Source: Acidihalobacter prosperus
GTDB taxonomy: Bacteria > Pseudomonadota > Gammaproteobacteria > DSM-5130 > Acidihalobacteraceae
DNA: 64,000 nucleotides
Direction: 5' to 3'
NCBI RefSeq assembly: GCF_000754095.2
Contig: NZ_JQSG02000001.1
Coordinates: 62,001 to 126,000, forward strand
Shown: positions 33,483 through 41,222 of the stretch, one piece after another
Layout: the number at the start of each line of letters is the position of its first letter
How positions within the stretch are numbered: the stretch's first letter is position 1
The notes under the pieces: generated by a model
What the model saw: the letters and a program-made list of their open reading frames with translations, nothing else
Databases searched by the model: none
Told to the model about the DNA's origin: nothing
Translations under genes and position numbers: made by a program

Positions 33483-33782
33483 ATGAATAAGAAATTCATG
33501 ACTAAATTTGCTGTCCTCTCTGCGACATTTGCAGCCGCATCTCAGGCCCAAGCGATGCTTACTCCGAACAATCCTTCTGATACATGGCCGACAACTGTCA
33601 CGGCTACGTTAATCAACATTCCTTCCCTAAAGGCACATCGGCCATCCGCTGCGCTAAGCGACAGGGATTTTGTCCTGAAACGGATGGGGCAGGGTGGCCT
33701 AATGGTTGCTGACCACTGGTCGCATGCTTCTCACAGCTCGCACGTATCGCACTACTCAAGCAGTTCAAACAACGGCTACTAG
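33483..33782 (+). CDS. hxsA: His-Xaa-Ser repeat precursor protein HxsA
   Basis: This 99-residue protein ends in five consecutive His-x-Ser triplets (HWSHASHSSHVSHYS, residues 78-92) followed by SSSSNNGY. The N-terminus looks like a Sec signal peptide: Lys-rich start, hydrophobic core and an AQA site at residue 24. Together with the next three genes this matches the His-Xaa-Ser system, in which paired radical SAM enzymes are predicted to modify the repeat peptide. The actual modification is unknown. The product is presumably exported after or before modification. Confidence 0.88.
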   Translation: MNKKFMTKFAVLSATFAAASQAQAMLTPNNPSDTWPTTVTATLINIPSLKAHRPSAALSDRDFVLKRMGQGGLMVADHWSHASHSSHVSHYSSSSNNGY

Positions 33783-33844
33783 AAAGATACCAATCCAGTA
33801 AGACCGATGCTCTCTGGTTATTTTCGTCTTAGGGGGCTGATCAA

Positions 33845-34129
33845 ATGCAGAACCTTGCGCTAGATTGCACATGCTATTCCATTGACGCCGTTCAGAAAGC
33901 CGCGTACCGATTCATAGATCGGCTAACTATTCAGATATCCACTTCTGACAGTGAAATTATATGCTCTATCGAGCCTATAAAAAAAAATAGTGACCTAGAT
34001 GTGCTAATCGCTGATTTCAAGCGGGAACTGCTAGACCAGGAATTGCGTGAAAAGATAAAGGTAGAGACAGCACCTGTCAGGGATCTCATTTTGTCGCTCG
34101 CTTTCTCCAAGAGTGGCTTGCAGGAATGA
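33845..34129 (+). CDS. hxsD: His-Xaa-Ser system protein HxsD
   Basis: This 94-residue protein contains the family landmarks AYRFIDRLTIQIS and the C-terminal FKRELLDQELREKIKVETAPVRDLILSLAFS region (read in two parts). HxsD occurs only with HxsB and HxsC and is a likely peptide-binding or partner protein, by analogy with other radical SAM peptide systems. GGGGG lies before the ATG, and its stop overlaps the hxsB start (ATGA). Confidence 0.88.
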   Translation: MQNLALDCTCYSIDAVQKAAYRFIDRLTIQISTSDSEIICSIEPIKKNSDLDVLIADFKRELLDQELREKIKVETAPVRDLILSLAFSKSGLQE

Positions 34130-35586
34130 GCAAGTTCGTCGGTATCGATGAGTTCCGCGCAGAAAACGGGAACTACAGCCTGCTCCCATTCAGATTCGAG
34201 TCAATTGATTTTGAAAATATAGTGGTAACAAATTCCGTGGGCGAATTCGTCATCATGGGCCGTGACAAGCTCGACCCTTTGGTGGAAAAGTCCTTACCTA
34301 GTAATGATCCTGACTATGTGGCGTTACGTCGCATTCAGGTGTTGAAAGAGCCGTCTGATTACTGGGCTTTGTCGTTACTAGCCCTGAAAACTCGTACACG
34401 CCTGTTGCCGCTACGGAATTTCACAAACTTGCACATCTTTGTCGTCAGCCTTCGCTGCGATCATAGTTGTCAATATTGCCAGGTGTCGCGTCAGTCGGAT
34501 AACAAGCTGGCATATGACATGTCTGAAGGAACAGCCAACAAGGCTTTGGACATGGTTTTTCGGTCGCCCAACGAAGCTATCAAGATTGAGTTCCAGGGTG
34601 GAGAGCCCCTTCTGAACTTCGAACTGATCCGGTATGTTGTGGAAAAAGCGGAAGAGCGTAACCAAATAGAGCAACGTGATCTCCAGTTTGTTATTGCAAC
34701 CTCACTTTCTTTAGCCACTAACGATATTCTCGAATATTGCCGTGATCACCATATATATCTGTCCTCGTCACTAGATGGCCCCGCAGACCTCCACAACAAG
34801 AATCGACCTCGTCCTGGTAGAGATAGCCACGAGCGCTTTTCTGACGGTTTGCGACGTGCGCGCGACATTGTCGGTTATGACGCAGTATCAGCGTTGATGA
34901 CGACCTCGCCTGCCAGCATGACCCGTGTAACAGACATCATCGATGAATACCTTAGATTCGGCTTCGATAGTATTTTTCTCCGCCACCTTTCGCCCTATGG
35001 CTTTGCGGTCAAGACAAAAAGCTACCAAGCATATAATGCTGAACGCTGGCTGCAGTTCTACAAAGAAGGTGTGGAGTACATCCTTGACCTAAACCGGAAA
35101 GGTATTCGGTTCGTCGAGCATTATTCGACCATCATTTTGACCAAGATGTTTGCCGTGAATGACCCCGGGTTTGTTGATCTTAAGAACCCCGCAGGAGTGG
35201 GCATTGCTGCGGTCGTGTTCAACTATGACGGCGACGTCTATGCCTCTGACGAAAGCCGAATGCTTCATGAGATGGGTGATTCATCGTTCAGGATGGGCAA
35301 TCTCCATGAAAACACATACAAGGAAATCTTTACATCTGATGCCCTGCTAAGTGCTCTGGAAGATTCTTTCACCCTTTCCGCTCCGATGTGCAGCGACTGT
35401 GCTTTTGAGTCTTGGTGCGGCGCTGATCCAGTGTTTCACCATGCCACCTTTGGTGACATGCTTGGCCGAAAGCCAGAATCCGAGTTCTGCAAGCGCACTA
35501 TGGGAATAATTCGATATCTTCTCGACAAGATCCGTAACGACACAGAGGCGCTTGAAATTTTCAAACGCTGGGTTAATAAATGTTAA
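34126..35586 (+). CDS. hxsB: His-Xaa-Ser system radical SAM maturase HxsB
   Basis: This 486-residue radical SAM enzyme has the cluster motif CDHSCQYC (Cys111, 115, 118; CX3CX2C), the GGEP-type segment EFQGGEPLLNFELI and a Cys-rich C-terminal region (MCSDCAFESWCG plus a later EFC) like SPASM auxiliary-cluster domains. It would cleave S-adenosylmethionine to make a radical that modifies HxsA. It overlaps hxsD and hxsC by a few bases, so the three are co-translated. Confidence 0.9.
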   Translation: MSKFVGIDEFRAENGNYSLLPFRFESIDFENIVVTNSVGEFVIMGRDKLDPLVEKSLPSNDPDYVALRRIQVLKEPSDYWALSLLALKTRTRLLPLRNFTNLHIFVVSLRCDHSCQYCQVSRQSDNKLAYDMSEGTANKALDMVFRSPNEAIKIEFQGGEPLLNFELIRYVVEKAEERNQIEQRDLQFVIATSLSLATNDILEYCRDHHIYLSSSLDGPADLHNKNRPRPGRDSHERFSDGLRRARDIVGYDAVSALMTTSPASMTRVTDIIDEYLRFGFDSIFLRHLSPYGFAVKTKSYQAYNAERWLQFYKEGVEYILDLNRKGIRFVEHYSTIILTKMFAVNDPGFVDLKNPAGVGIAAVVFNYDGDVYASDESRMLHEMGDSSFRMGNLHENTYKEIFTSDALLSALEDSFTLSAPMCSDCAFESWCGADPVFHHATFGDMLGRKPESEFCKRTMGIIRYLLDKIRNDTEALEIFKRWVNKC

Positions 35587-36737
35587 CGCTCTCAGGGAAA
35601 GTATTAAGCGTATCGGAAGCGCAGCACGACAATAGTCAGCGGCGTAGAGTTTATAGCCTAACCACAAATGATAATTTGCCGTTACCTCTAAGAGCTCAAA
35701 AGGCGCTTATTTACCACCATGATGGCTCGCCACCTCCCGGATATGAGCATTACATATTCATTGGCAAGACACCTTCTTCATGGGCAGAAGCAAGTAACTA
35801 CACTGTGGTCCCGGAAAGTTTTGATTATTTGGGTGAAGGTGACGTCGTTGCGCTATCCGAGACTGGGATCCGCTCACTTTACCGAGCTAACTCCCGTCAT
35901 AACAGCCTTCTCCTGACCGAACGATGTAATCACTATTGTTTGATGTGTTCCCAGCCACCTAAGCGCAGTGACGATAGCTGGCTCTTGGATGAGGCGTTCG
36001 ATGCGATTCGACTCATGCCGAGATCCACACAAACCCTAGGCATCACAGGTGGAGAGCCAACACTTTATCGAGATGGGTTCCTGCAACTGATCAGGCACAT
36101 ACAGTCGTATCTTCCCAATGCTGCGTTGCACATCCTGTCAAATGGCCGCGCATTCTCTGACGTGGAATTCACAGGGCGATATGCAACTATTAAGCACCAA
36201 AACTTGATGCTCGGAATACCCTTGTATTCATCTGATCCCACACGCCATGACTATGTGGTGCAATCGAGAGGGGCTTTTGATGAGACGATCAGAGGCATAC
36301 TTAACCTGAAACAACACCAACAAAAGGTTGAGTTACGTGTTGTCCTACACAAGCTAACATCCCAGGGGTTGCCTGATCTTGCCGAGTTTATTGCCCGTAA
36401 TTTGCTTTTTGTGGATCAGGTCGCCCTAATGGGCTTGGAAATGACGGGCTTCACCCTGGCCAATCTCAATGAGCTCTGGATAGACCCGGTAGACTACCAG
36501 AGTGAACTTCGTGCGGCGGTACGAACATTGGATGCATACGGCATCCCTGTTTCGATTTACAATCACCAGCTTTGTTTAATACCTCAGGATTTAGAGAGAT
36601 TCAGTGTCAAGTCCATCTCTGATTGGAAGAATGAATTTGTCTCAGAGTGTGAGTCGTGTACCAGAATGCATGAATGTGGTGGTTTTTTTTCATCTGGAAT
36701 TGTAAATGGGTATAGCCCTTCCATTAAGAAATTCTAG
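35580..36737 (+). CDS. hxsC: His-Xaa-Ser system radical SAM maturase HxsC
   Basis: This 385-residue second radical SAM enzyme has the motif CNHYCLMC (Cys116, 120, 123), a GITGGEPTLYRDG segment and a terminal Cys cluster (CESCTRMHECGG). The region before the motif is a long N-terminal extension (about 110 residues). Pairing of HxsB and HxsC suggests two successive or cooperative modifications of HxsA. It ends the operon; no terminator is obvious before the IS256 remnant. Confidence 0.9.
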   Translation: MLTLSGKVLSVSEAQHDNSQRRRVYSLTTNDNLPLPLRAQKALIYHHDGSPPPGYEHYIFIGKTPSSWAEASNYTVVPESFDYLGEGDVVALSETGIRSLYRANSRHNSLLLTERCNHYCLMCSQPPKRSDDSWLLDEAFDAIRLMPRSTQTLGITGGEPTLYRDGFLQLIRHIQSYLPNAALHILSNGRAFSDVEFTGRYATIKHQNLMLGIPLYSSDPTRHDYVVQSRGAFDETIRGILNLKQHQQKVELRVVLHKLTSQGLPDLAEFIARNLLFVDQVALMGLEMTGFTLANLNELWIDPVDYQSELRAAVRTLDAYGIPVSIYNHQLCLIPQDLERFSVKSISDWKNEFVSECESCTRMHECGGFFSSGIVNGYSPSIKKF

Positions 36738-36830
36738 AGTCTTTTGGATATATTGTAATATTGGTTTATTTATGTTTCGCTTCACCTCTTCGATAACAGC
36801 AGGCGCAGACCCTTGGTTGCAGATTATTGC

Positions 36831-36893
36831 TCGATCGAGGAGTCGTTGATCGAGATGTATCTGGCCGGGGTGTCGGTGCGCCGGGTCGAGCAC
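36831..36893 (+). pseudogene. IS256-family transposase remnant
   Basis: One frame reads SIEESLIEMYLAGVSVRRVE, which matches the N-terminal region of IS256/mutator transposases. Flanking sequence does not continue the match and a stop follows soon after. Only a scrap is left between hxsC and the convergent gene at 36966. Confidence 0.6.
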
Positions 36894-36965
36894 AAAGGCT
36901 GGAACGCTGATACTCCACCAAAAACCAGTATGAGAACTGGATGTTGGTGACAATCAAGTAGGGTT

Positions 36966-38129
36966 TTACAATTCGAGATAATCCCACCAGCGGACTGGGG
37001 GCTCCTCAGCCGCTACTGGGCGGACATATCGAGCCGCCTCGTAGCACTTGTTATCATTACTATACCAGCCACCAGACTTTTCGAATGCTTTCAATATCCG
37101 CAACCTGGTTTCGACTTCCATTCTCTCTGAAAGCATGGGCTGCATACGTAACGAATAATCTGGCTGGAAGAAGAAATAGGTTCCATCCATGCTATAGGTA
37201 TTCCTTGGATGTTTTTCTGGGTAGCAAGCGCCGAATGTACTTATAAACATACTTTCTCTAACAAACCGGAATTTCCATTCGGGCGCTTCGATTTGCCTGG
37301 ACAGGCACCCAGCTTCGTCCGGGTCAATCACGCTGAGACCCTGCAATATACGAGCCGTGCTTCTAGCCAAAATATTGACCGTCGCACTAAACTCCGCAGG
37401 TGCTTTTAGAAGAAAGCCATCCATTCCTTCTTTTCGACCGATTTTTAAAAATTTGTCAAGAGCCATTGCGATCCTGAAGATATTATCTTCAAATGTCCCA
37501 TTCATCTGCCACTTGGGGGCTCCCCAATATTTCCCTTTAGTAGCAAAAATACAACGTGTTTTCGGCGCCAAAACCCTTCGCATCTCATCGTAGGCCACAC
37601 AACCAGCAGGATCATAGCCGCCGGGGTCGTTCTGTCGAAGCCAACCGCTCTTTAATAAAAACATCCCAGCTTTGGCTGTGTATTCAGGATCGCAATGGCT
37701 TATCAACAGTGAGAATATCTGATAAGTAATAATTTCTACTGGGCTCTGATTATCGTCAAAATGTACTGGTTCGAATAATTCGATATTAGCATATTTGTCA
37801 ATCATAAATCGGAGCGCACGCAGTAAGCGTATTAACTCTGGAATACAATCCTCACTATTAGTGGGCTGATCCGCCTTATAAAATATAGACAGACGTTTTA
37901 GAGCTTCGATTCGCGGTTTAGAGCAATATCTAGCAGCAGATATTACAGTAATGTCCAGAGCCAAGTGGATTATACTATCTAGCTTCTCATGAGCAATAGA
38001 CGGCTCCAGCATCCTCAGAATCTCGCTTACTATCCGAGCAGATGCTGCATCACTCGGCAGGCGATGATGATCAATCAGAAGATCTAGCGCACAAAACTGA
38101 GATTTCCGGAACGAAGTAGCAAGACCCAT
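36966..38129 (-). CDS. Hypothetical protein, possibly YqcI/YcgG-like
   Basis: I do not firmly recognise this 387-residue protein. The N-terminal half is helical. The C-terminal half has CIFATKGKYWGAPKW and then STFGACYPEKHPRNTYSMDG with FFFQPDYSLR, a spacing that recalls the YqcI/YcgG family (heme-dependent oxygenases such as GntA), but the resemblance is weak. The start has GAGGA nine bases upstream. It is the last gene of a leftward cluster with a cupin and a sulfotransferase-like gene, and its A/T content is higher than the host's. Confidence 0.55.
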   Translation of the reverse strand: MGLATSFRKSQFCALDLLIDHHRLPSDAASARIVSEILRMLEPSIAHEKLDSIIHLALDITVISAARYCSKPRIEALKRLSIFYKADQPTNSEDCIPELIRLLRALRFMIDKYANIELFEPVHFDDNQSPVEIITYQIFSLLISHCDPEYTAKAGMFLLKSGWLRQNDPGGYDPAGCVAYDEMRRVLAPKTRCIFATKGKYWGAPKWQMNGTFEDNIFRIAMALDKFLKIGRKEGMDGFLLKAPAEFSATVNILARSTARILQGLSVIDPDEAGCLSRQIEAPEWKFRFVRESMFISTFGACYPEKHPRNTYSMDGTYFFFQPDYSLRMQPMLSERMEVETRLRILKAFEKSGGWYSNDNKCYEAARYVRPVAAEEPPVRWWDYLEL

Positions 38130-38239
38130 AACTTATCGATCCTCTATTTTCGCAATACAGCAAAGACAGGTTTTCCAATCTACTAAACTAGAAATAGTAA
38201 ACTCATCAATTCTCACAAATGTTTTGTTTGCCATGCTAA

Positions 38240-38560
38240 TCACATTTTTGTGGGTTGTATATTATCAATAACCAGGAGTTCAACATGATGATCAATGATG
38301 AGTCGATGTTTTTCGCCGGCTGAGACCACAGCCAAATCCCCCTTAGAAAGTAAGGATCTCTTGCCGTCAACTTCCAAGGTCATATAGCCATCAAGGACAA
38401 AAAAAGTTTCTTCGGCGCCAGGATGCATATGCAAATTCGTACTCATTTCTTTCATATGCCTATGGCGCACATAGACACCGCCTATTTCGCCAAGCAACAA
38501 AGAACTCCAATGATTATCTCGTTCCCAGACCGGCGACGCACTTTTAACAATGATTGGCAT
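38240..38560 (-). CDS. Cupin domain-containing protein
   Basis: This 106-residue single-domain cupin has the metal-binding motif HMHPGAEETFFVLDG (His44, His46 and a Glu) and a second motif around GEKHRLIIDHHVE. Such proteins are often small isomerases, dioxygenases or sensors; the substrate cannot be told. GAGGA precedes the ATG. It lies between the sulfotransferase-like gene and the unknown gene and points the same way. Confidence 0.8.
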   Translation of the reverse strand: MPIIVKSASPVWERDNHWSSLLLGEIGGVYVRHRHMKEMSTNLHMHPGAEETFFVLDGYMTLEVDGKRSLLSKGDLAVVSAGEKHRLIIDHHVELLVIDNIQPTKM

Positions 38561-38790
38561 CTTAGTAATCCTCTATTTCCCATTCCCATATTTCGAAATC
38601 GATGTTAACCTGTATATTTGAGATTTCCTAGATACAATTTACTACCCTGCTAAGTTTGTTGGCTTAACTCGACGGTTATAAACAACCCACTTTTGGCAGC
38701 TATCCTTTGCCGAAAGCCAATATAATGGCTGTTGCCCATCCACTCTATATCACTCTGCCCGACCTCAGATGCTCATGATTTGAATTGCCT
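38561..38790 (-). other. A/T-rich spacer between sulfotransferase-like and cupin genes
   Basis: No gene is seen in these 230 bases. The sequence is A/T-rich and may carry a promoter for the cupin gene: on the minus strand TTGTAT and TATACA occur 15 bases apart, which is short of the ideal spacing. Confidence 0.3.
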
Positions 38791-39516
38791 TTACTGACGA
38801 TCAGTTTTATGCTCGTATGCGACGCCTTTTTTTAACTCTCTATAAAATGCAAGACAATTGTCATAGATTATTCGTATGCGAGGTTGCTCTAAAATTTCAA
38901 ATGCAGTTTCTCCTTGCGCGACAAAACCGTTGCTTTTATTTGCAAGCGCGTGCCAATCTTCTCGATCTTGCCATTCAGGGCGCGACCCATAATTCCACCG
39001 TAGAGATTCTAGTTTTGGATCTAATCCAAGGCTTTCAAAATAATGCCGAACGACTTCTTGCGGATATTCACGGAGTGATTGACCATCAATAACCAAGGGG
39101 GCAGTTCCAGTACCATGCATGAGAGTATTATAAAATCGGAATGATTCCTCATACCCTGTTTCTTCATATGTGAAGTTTTCCCGCATTTTATAAAGAGACG
39201 GCAAAACAAATTTTGGATGACGGATCAGGAAACTGTGTATAACGTTATCAGGAAATGAAAAATTATGGAATGGCTTCATGTGATAAGTCATCTCTTTGAC
39301 AAACACAGGGCTCGAACAGCTTGCCTCTTTCAAATGTTCAACCACCTTCTCAATATCAGTCATTGATTCTGCGACCCTTCCAGAAGCAAACAATTTATAA
39401 GGCGTGATAAAAGGTTCTCCATAAACTTTAAAGTCTCCACGGTTATCCACCATTTTCTCGAATGCTGTGGAGACAGAGCGTGGAACACACCATAAGAACA
39501 CGACAGGGTAACTCAC
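38791..39516 (-). CDS. Sulfotransferase-like protein
   Basis: This 241-residue protein has a P-loop-like 5'-phosphosulfate motif, CVPRSVSTAFEK (residues 10-21), and a 3'-phosphate-binding type segment, FLIRHPKFVLPSLYKM. These suggest PAPS-dependent sulfotransfer; the acceptor is unknown. The start is a GTG at 39516 with GGAG upstream. The inverted repeat of the IS630 element ends only about 11 bases before the start codon, so the native upstream region is lost or displaced. Confidence 0.72.
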   Translation of the reverse strand: MSYPVVFLWCVPRSVSTAFEKMVDNRGDFKVYGEPFITPYKLFASGRVAESMTDIEKVVEHLKEASCSSPVFVKEMTYHMKPFHNFSFPDNVIHSFLIRHPKFVLPSLYKMRENFTYEETGYEESFRFYNTLMHGTGTAPLVIDGQSLREYPQEVVRHYFESLGLDPKLESLRWNYGSRPEWQDREDWHALANKSNGFVAQGETAFEILEQPRIRIIYDNCLAFYRELKKGVAYEHKTDRQ

Positions 39517-39527
39517 GATACACTCCG

Positions 39528-40628
39528 AATTACTCAGCAGTCAGTAATATAGGCAACACTTGGATGCCTGGAGAATGAGCGGATCAGATTCGGCTGTGCG
39601 GCCATGTCGGCGAGTTGAAACTGGATGCGATCTTCCAGACGTTCTCCGGCACGCAACGGCCGGCGGGCATTGCCCGTGCGCTTGGCGTGGCTCCAGACCA
39701 GCTCGTCGGGATTGAGTTCGGGGGCATAGCCGGGCAGGAAGTGCAACGTCAACTTGCCCTTTGACTTGGCGACATACGTTTTGACGGCGCGGGTCTTGTG
39801 CGCAGGCAGATTATCGAGGATCAGATGCAGCGGCTTGCGTCGGCCGCGCATCAGGCGCTGTAGGAAGGTCACGAACAGGTCGCCGTTCAAGCCGCCCTTG
39901 TAAGTCGTGAACCAGAACGCCCCCTTGGCACTGACCGCCGAGGCGGCACTGATCCCTTGACGCTGTCCGGGCACCGAGACGACCGGCGTGTGTCCTTTGG
40001 CGCCCCATGTCTTGCCATGCACCGAGTCGGCACGAAAACCTGACTCGTCCCAAAAATAGATATCGGCCTTGTCCCGCTTGGCTTGGCGGGCAATCGCCGG
40101 ATAGGTTTCCCGTTGCCAGCGCTCGATCGCGTCAGGATCCCGCTGATACGCACGCTGGAGTGGCTTTTGCGCGGTCAAGCCGACCCGCGCCAGCAACGCG
40201 CCCACTGAGGCCAAGCTCAGCGAAACGCCCAATCGCTGTGCGATCAGTTCGCGCACGATCTGGCGTGTCCATAAACCGAAGTCGAAGCCATACTGCCGCG
40301 GGTTCTTGCCGTTGACCCACCGGAACACTTGCCGTCCTTGGGCATCGGTCAACTTCCGGCGCCGCCCGGGGGCCCGCCGCAACTGCAGGGCCCGCTTGCC
40401 TTGGCCGCGCCCGCGCACCTTCAGCCGTACCTTGTACGCCCAAGTCCGGTGCATCCCGAACGACGCCGAGACCGCTGCCGGCGATTCGCCCTCCGCCATC
40501 CGCTCCAGCGCCATGAAGCGCATCGCTTCCAGCGTCTCGCGGGTCAATGTCCGGCCATCGTTCTTCATACCCAATTATGACCGCAGTCGACGCCATTTGT
40601 TCCCTAATATACTGACTTATGAGTAATT
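39528..40628 (-). mobile_element. IS630-family insertion sequence
   Basis: The element is bounded by imperfect 30-base inverted repeats (39528-39557 and 40599-40628; 24 of 30 match, sharing AATTACTCA and AGTCAGTA). It contains one transposase gene. The outer limits follow from the repeats; the expected TA target duplication is not clear, so the true ends may lie a few bases inward. Confidence 0.75.
39534..40568 (-). CDS. IS630 family transposase
   Basis: This transposase of about 344 residues has an N-terminal helix-turn-helix (SPAAVSASFGMHRTWAYKVR) and a DDE domain. The catalytic residues appear in YFWDESGFRAD, LILDNLPAHKT and PELNPDELVW. The ATG at 40568 is chosen; an in-frame TTG lies six bases upstream. 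The frame is intact, so the element may be active. Confidence 0.9.
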   Translation of the reverse strand: MKNDGRTLTRETLEAMRFMALERMAEGESPAAVSASFGMHRTWAYKVRLKVRGRGQGKRALQLRRAPGRRRKLTDAQGRQVFRWVNGKNPRQYGFDFGLWTRQIVRELIAQRLGVSLSLASVGALLARVGLTAQKPLQRAYQRDPDAIERWQRETYPAIARQAKRDKADIYFWDESGFRADSVHGKTWGAKGHTPVVSVPGQRQGISAASAVSAKGAFWFTTYKGGLNGDLFVTFLQRLMRGRRKPLHLILDNLPAHKTRAVKTYVAKSKGKLTLHFLPGYAPELNPDELVWSHAKRTGNARRPLRAGERLEDRIQFQLADMAAQPNLIRSFSRHPSVAYITDC

Positions 40629-40868
40629 GCAGAAGCTCAGCCATTCTCAGGCAGCGGCCATTATATTTTGTTACAACGGATATCCTGATGGAAGCAGCCA
40701 GTGACCGCAAGGGGGATGTTTCGAGGCTATTCGTAAAGCGCGATTGACAGATCAATGTTCTTTGTGGATATTAGATAGTTAAACTGATACGCCAGAGTGG
40801 TACACTAGTCGAGTTAAGCGTTCTTGTAACTTATTGATTGTAGAGGTATTGTATCTGGATATCCGGAT

Positions 40869-40911
40869 TCCCTCCCTCTCCGCCACTTAATCGCAGCCGC
40901 GATATTCCGTT
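40869..40911 (+). repeat. attR-like copy 1
   Basis: These 43 bases begin with the tRNA-Ser 3' end (17 bases) and continue CTTAATCGCAGCCGCGATAT. The whole block recurs exactly at 41047-41089, 178 bases downstream; similarity continues with mismatches for about 15 more bases. Confidence 0.8.
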
Positions 40912-41045
40912 CCACAGCGATTGCCATCTGATCCTTCCGAATGGAGGGTGAGAAGCCTCATGGGTTCGACCGATTCGTCCGGAACGGATCGGCACGCCGC
41001 GCGAGCGGCGGTCCCGCAGGGACGAGGCGCAGGACGCGCCGAGCA

Positions 41046-41089
41046 ATCCCTCCCTCTCCGCCACTTAATCGCAGCCGCGATATTCCGTT
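41046..41089 (+). repeat. attR-like copy 2
   Basis: This is the second copy of the tRNA-Ser 3' end, with 19 bases (from AATCCC) identical to the tRNA gene, followed by the same flank as copy 1. It is probably the original chromosomal junction; the segment between the two copies could be a leftover of an earlier or tandem integration. Confidence 0.75.
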
Positions 41090-41222
41090 GCCCAGCGACT
41101 GTCATTTTATGCTGTGCAGGGCAAAGGTGCAGACCACCGGTTTGCTCAGTACCTTGACGCGAGCGCCGTTGCCGATATTCGTGAGATTGCTAATTCCGGG
41201 CGCGGAACGCTAGCATTGCCGG

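Larger units (their letters stand above)
29311..41064 (+). mobile_element. Integrated genomic island in tRNA-Ser
   Basis: A tyrosine recombinase gene begins 94 bases after tRNA-Ser. The tRNA 3' end TCCCTCCCTCTCCGCCA (29311-29327) is repeated exactly at 40869-40885 and again within 41046-41064, bracketing the cargo. The interior has visibly higher A/T content from about 33300 to 39530, an IS630 copy, an IS256 scrap and no housekeeping genes. No relaxase, conjugation or phage structural genes are seen, so it is a non-self-transmissible island or a decayed one. Confidence 0.85.
40629..41222. other. Right end of the island and junction to pyrC
   Basis: No gene is supported in these 594 bases. 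They hold the third GGTACAC copy (40799-40805), TATTGATT inverted relative to AATCAATA near the left end, both attR-like copies, a 177-base repeat unit and the pyrC upstream region. A short frame ending SRLFVKRD (near 40743) may be the tail of a lost gene. Confidence 0.5.

Noticed and set aside
33483-33782. HxsA as a His-rich metal-storage protein only
   Set aside because: The strict HxS periodicity and the adjacent HxsB, HxsC and HxsD genes make the His-Xaa-Ser modification system the better explanation.
29311-41064. Island as a prophage or conjugative element
   Set aside because: No capsid, tail, lysis, relaxase or type IV secretion genes are present among the cargo.
40941-41213. Small frames across the attR copies (ending PSPPLNRSRD-like sequence)
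   Set aside because: They translate the tRNA-Ser 3' end and its flank; such frames are artefacts of the repeated attachment site.
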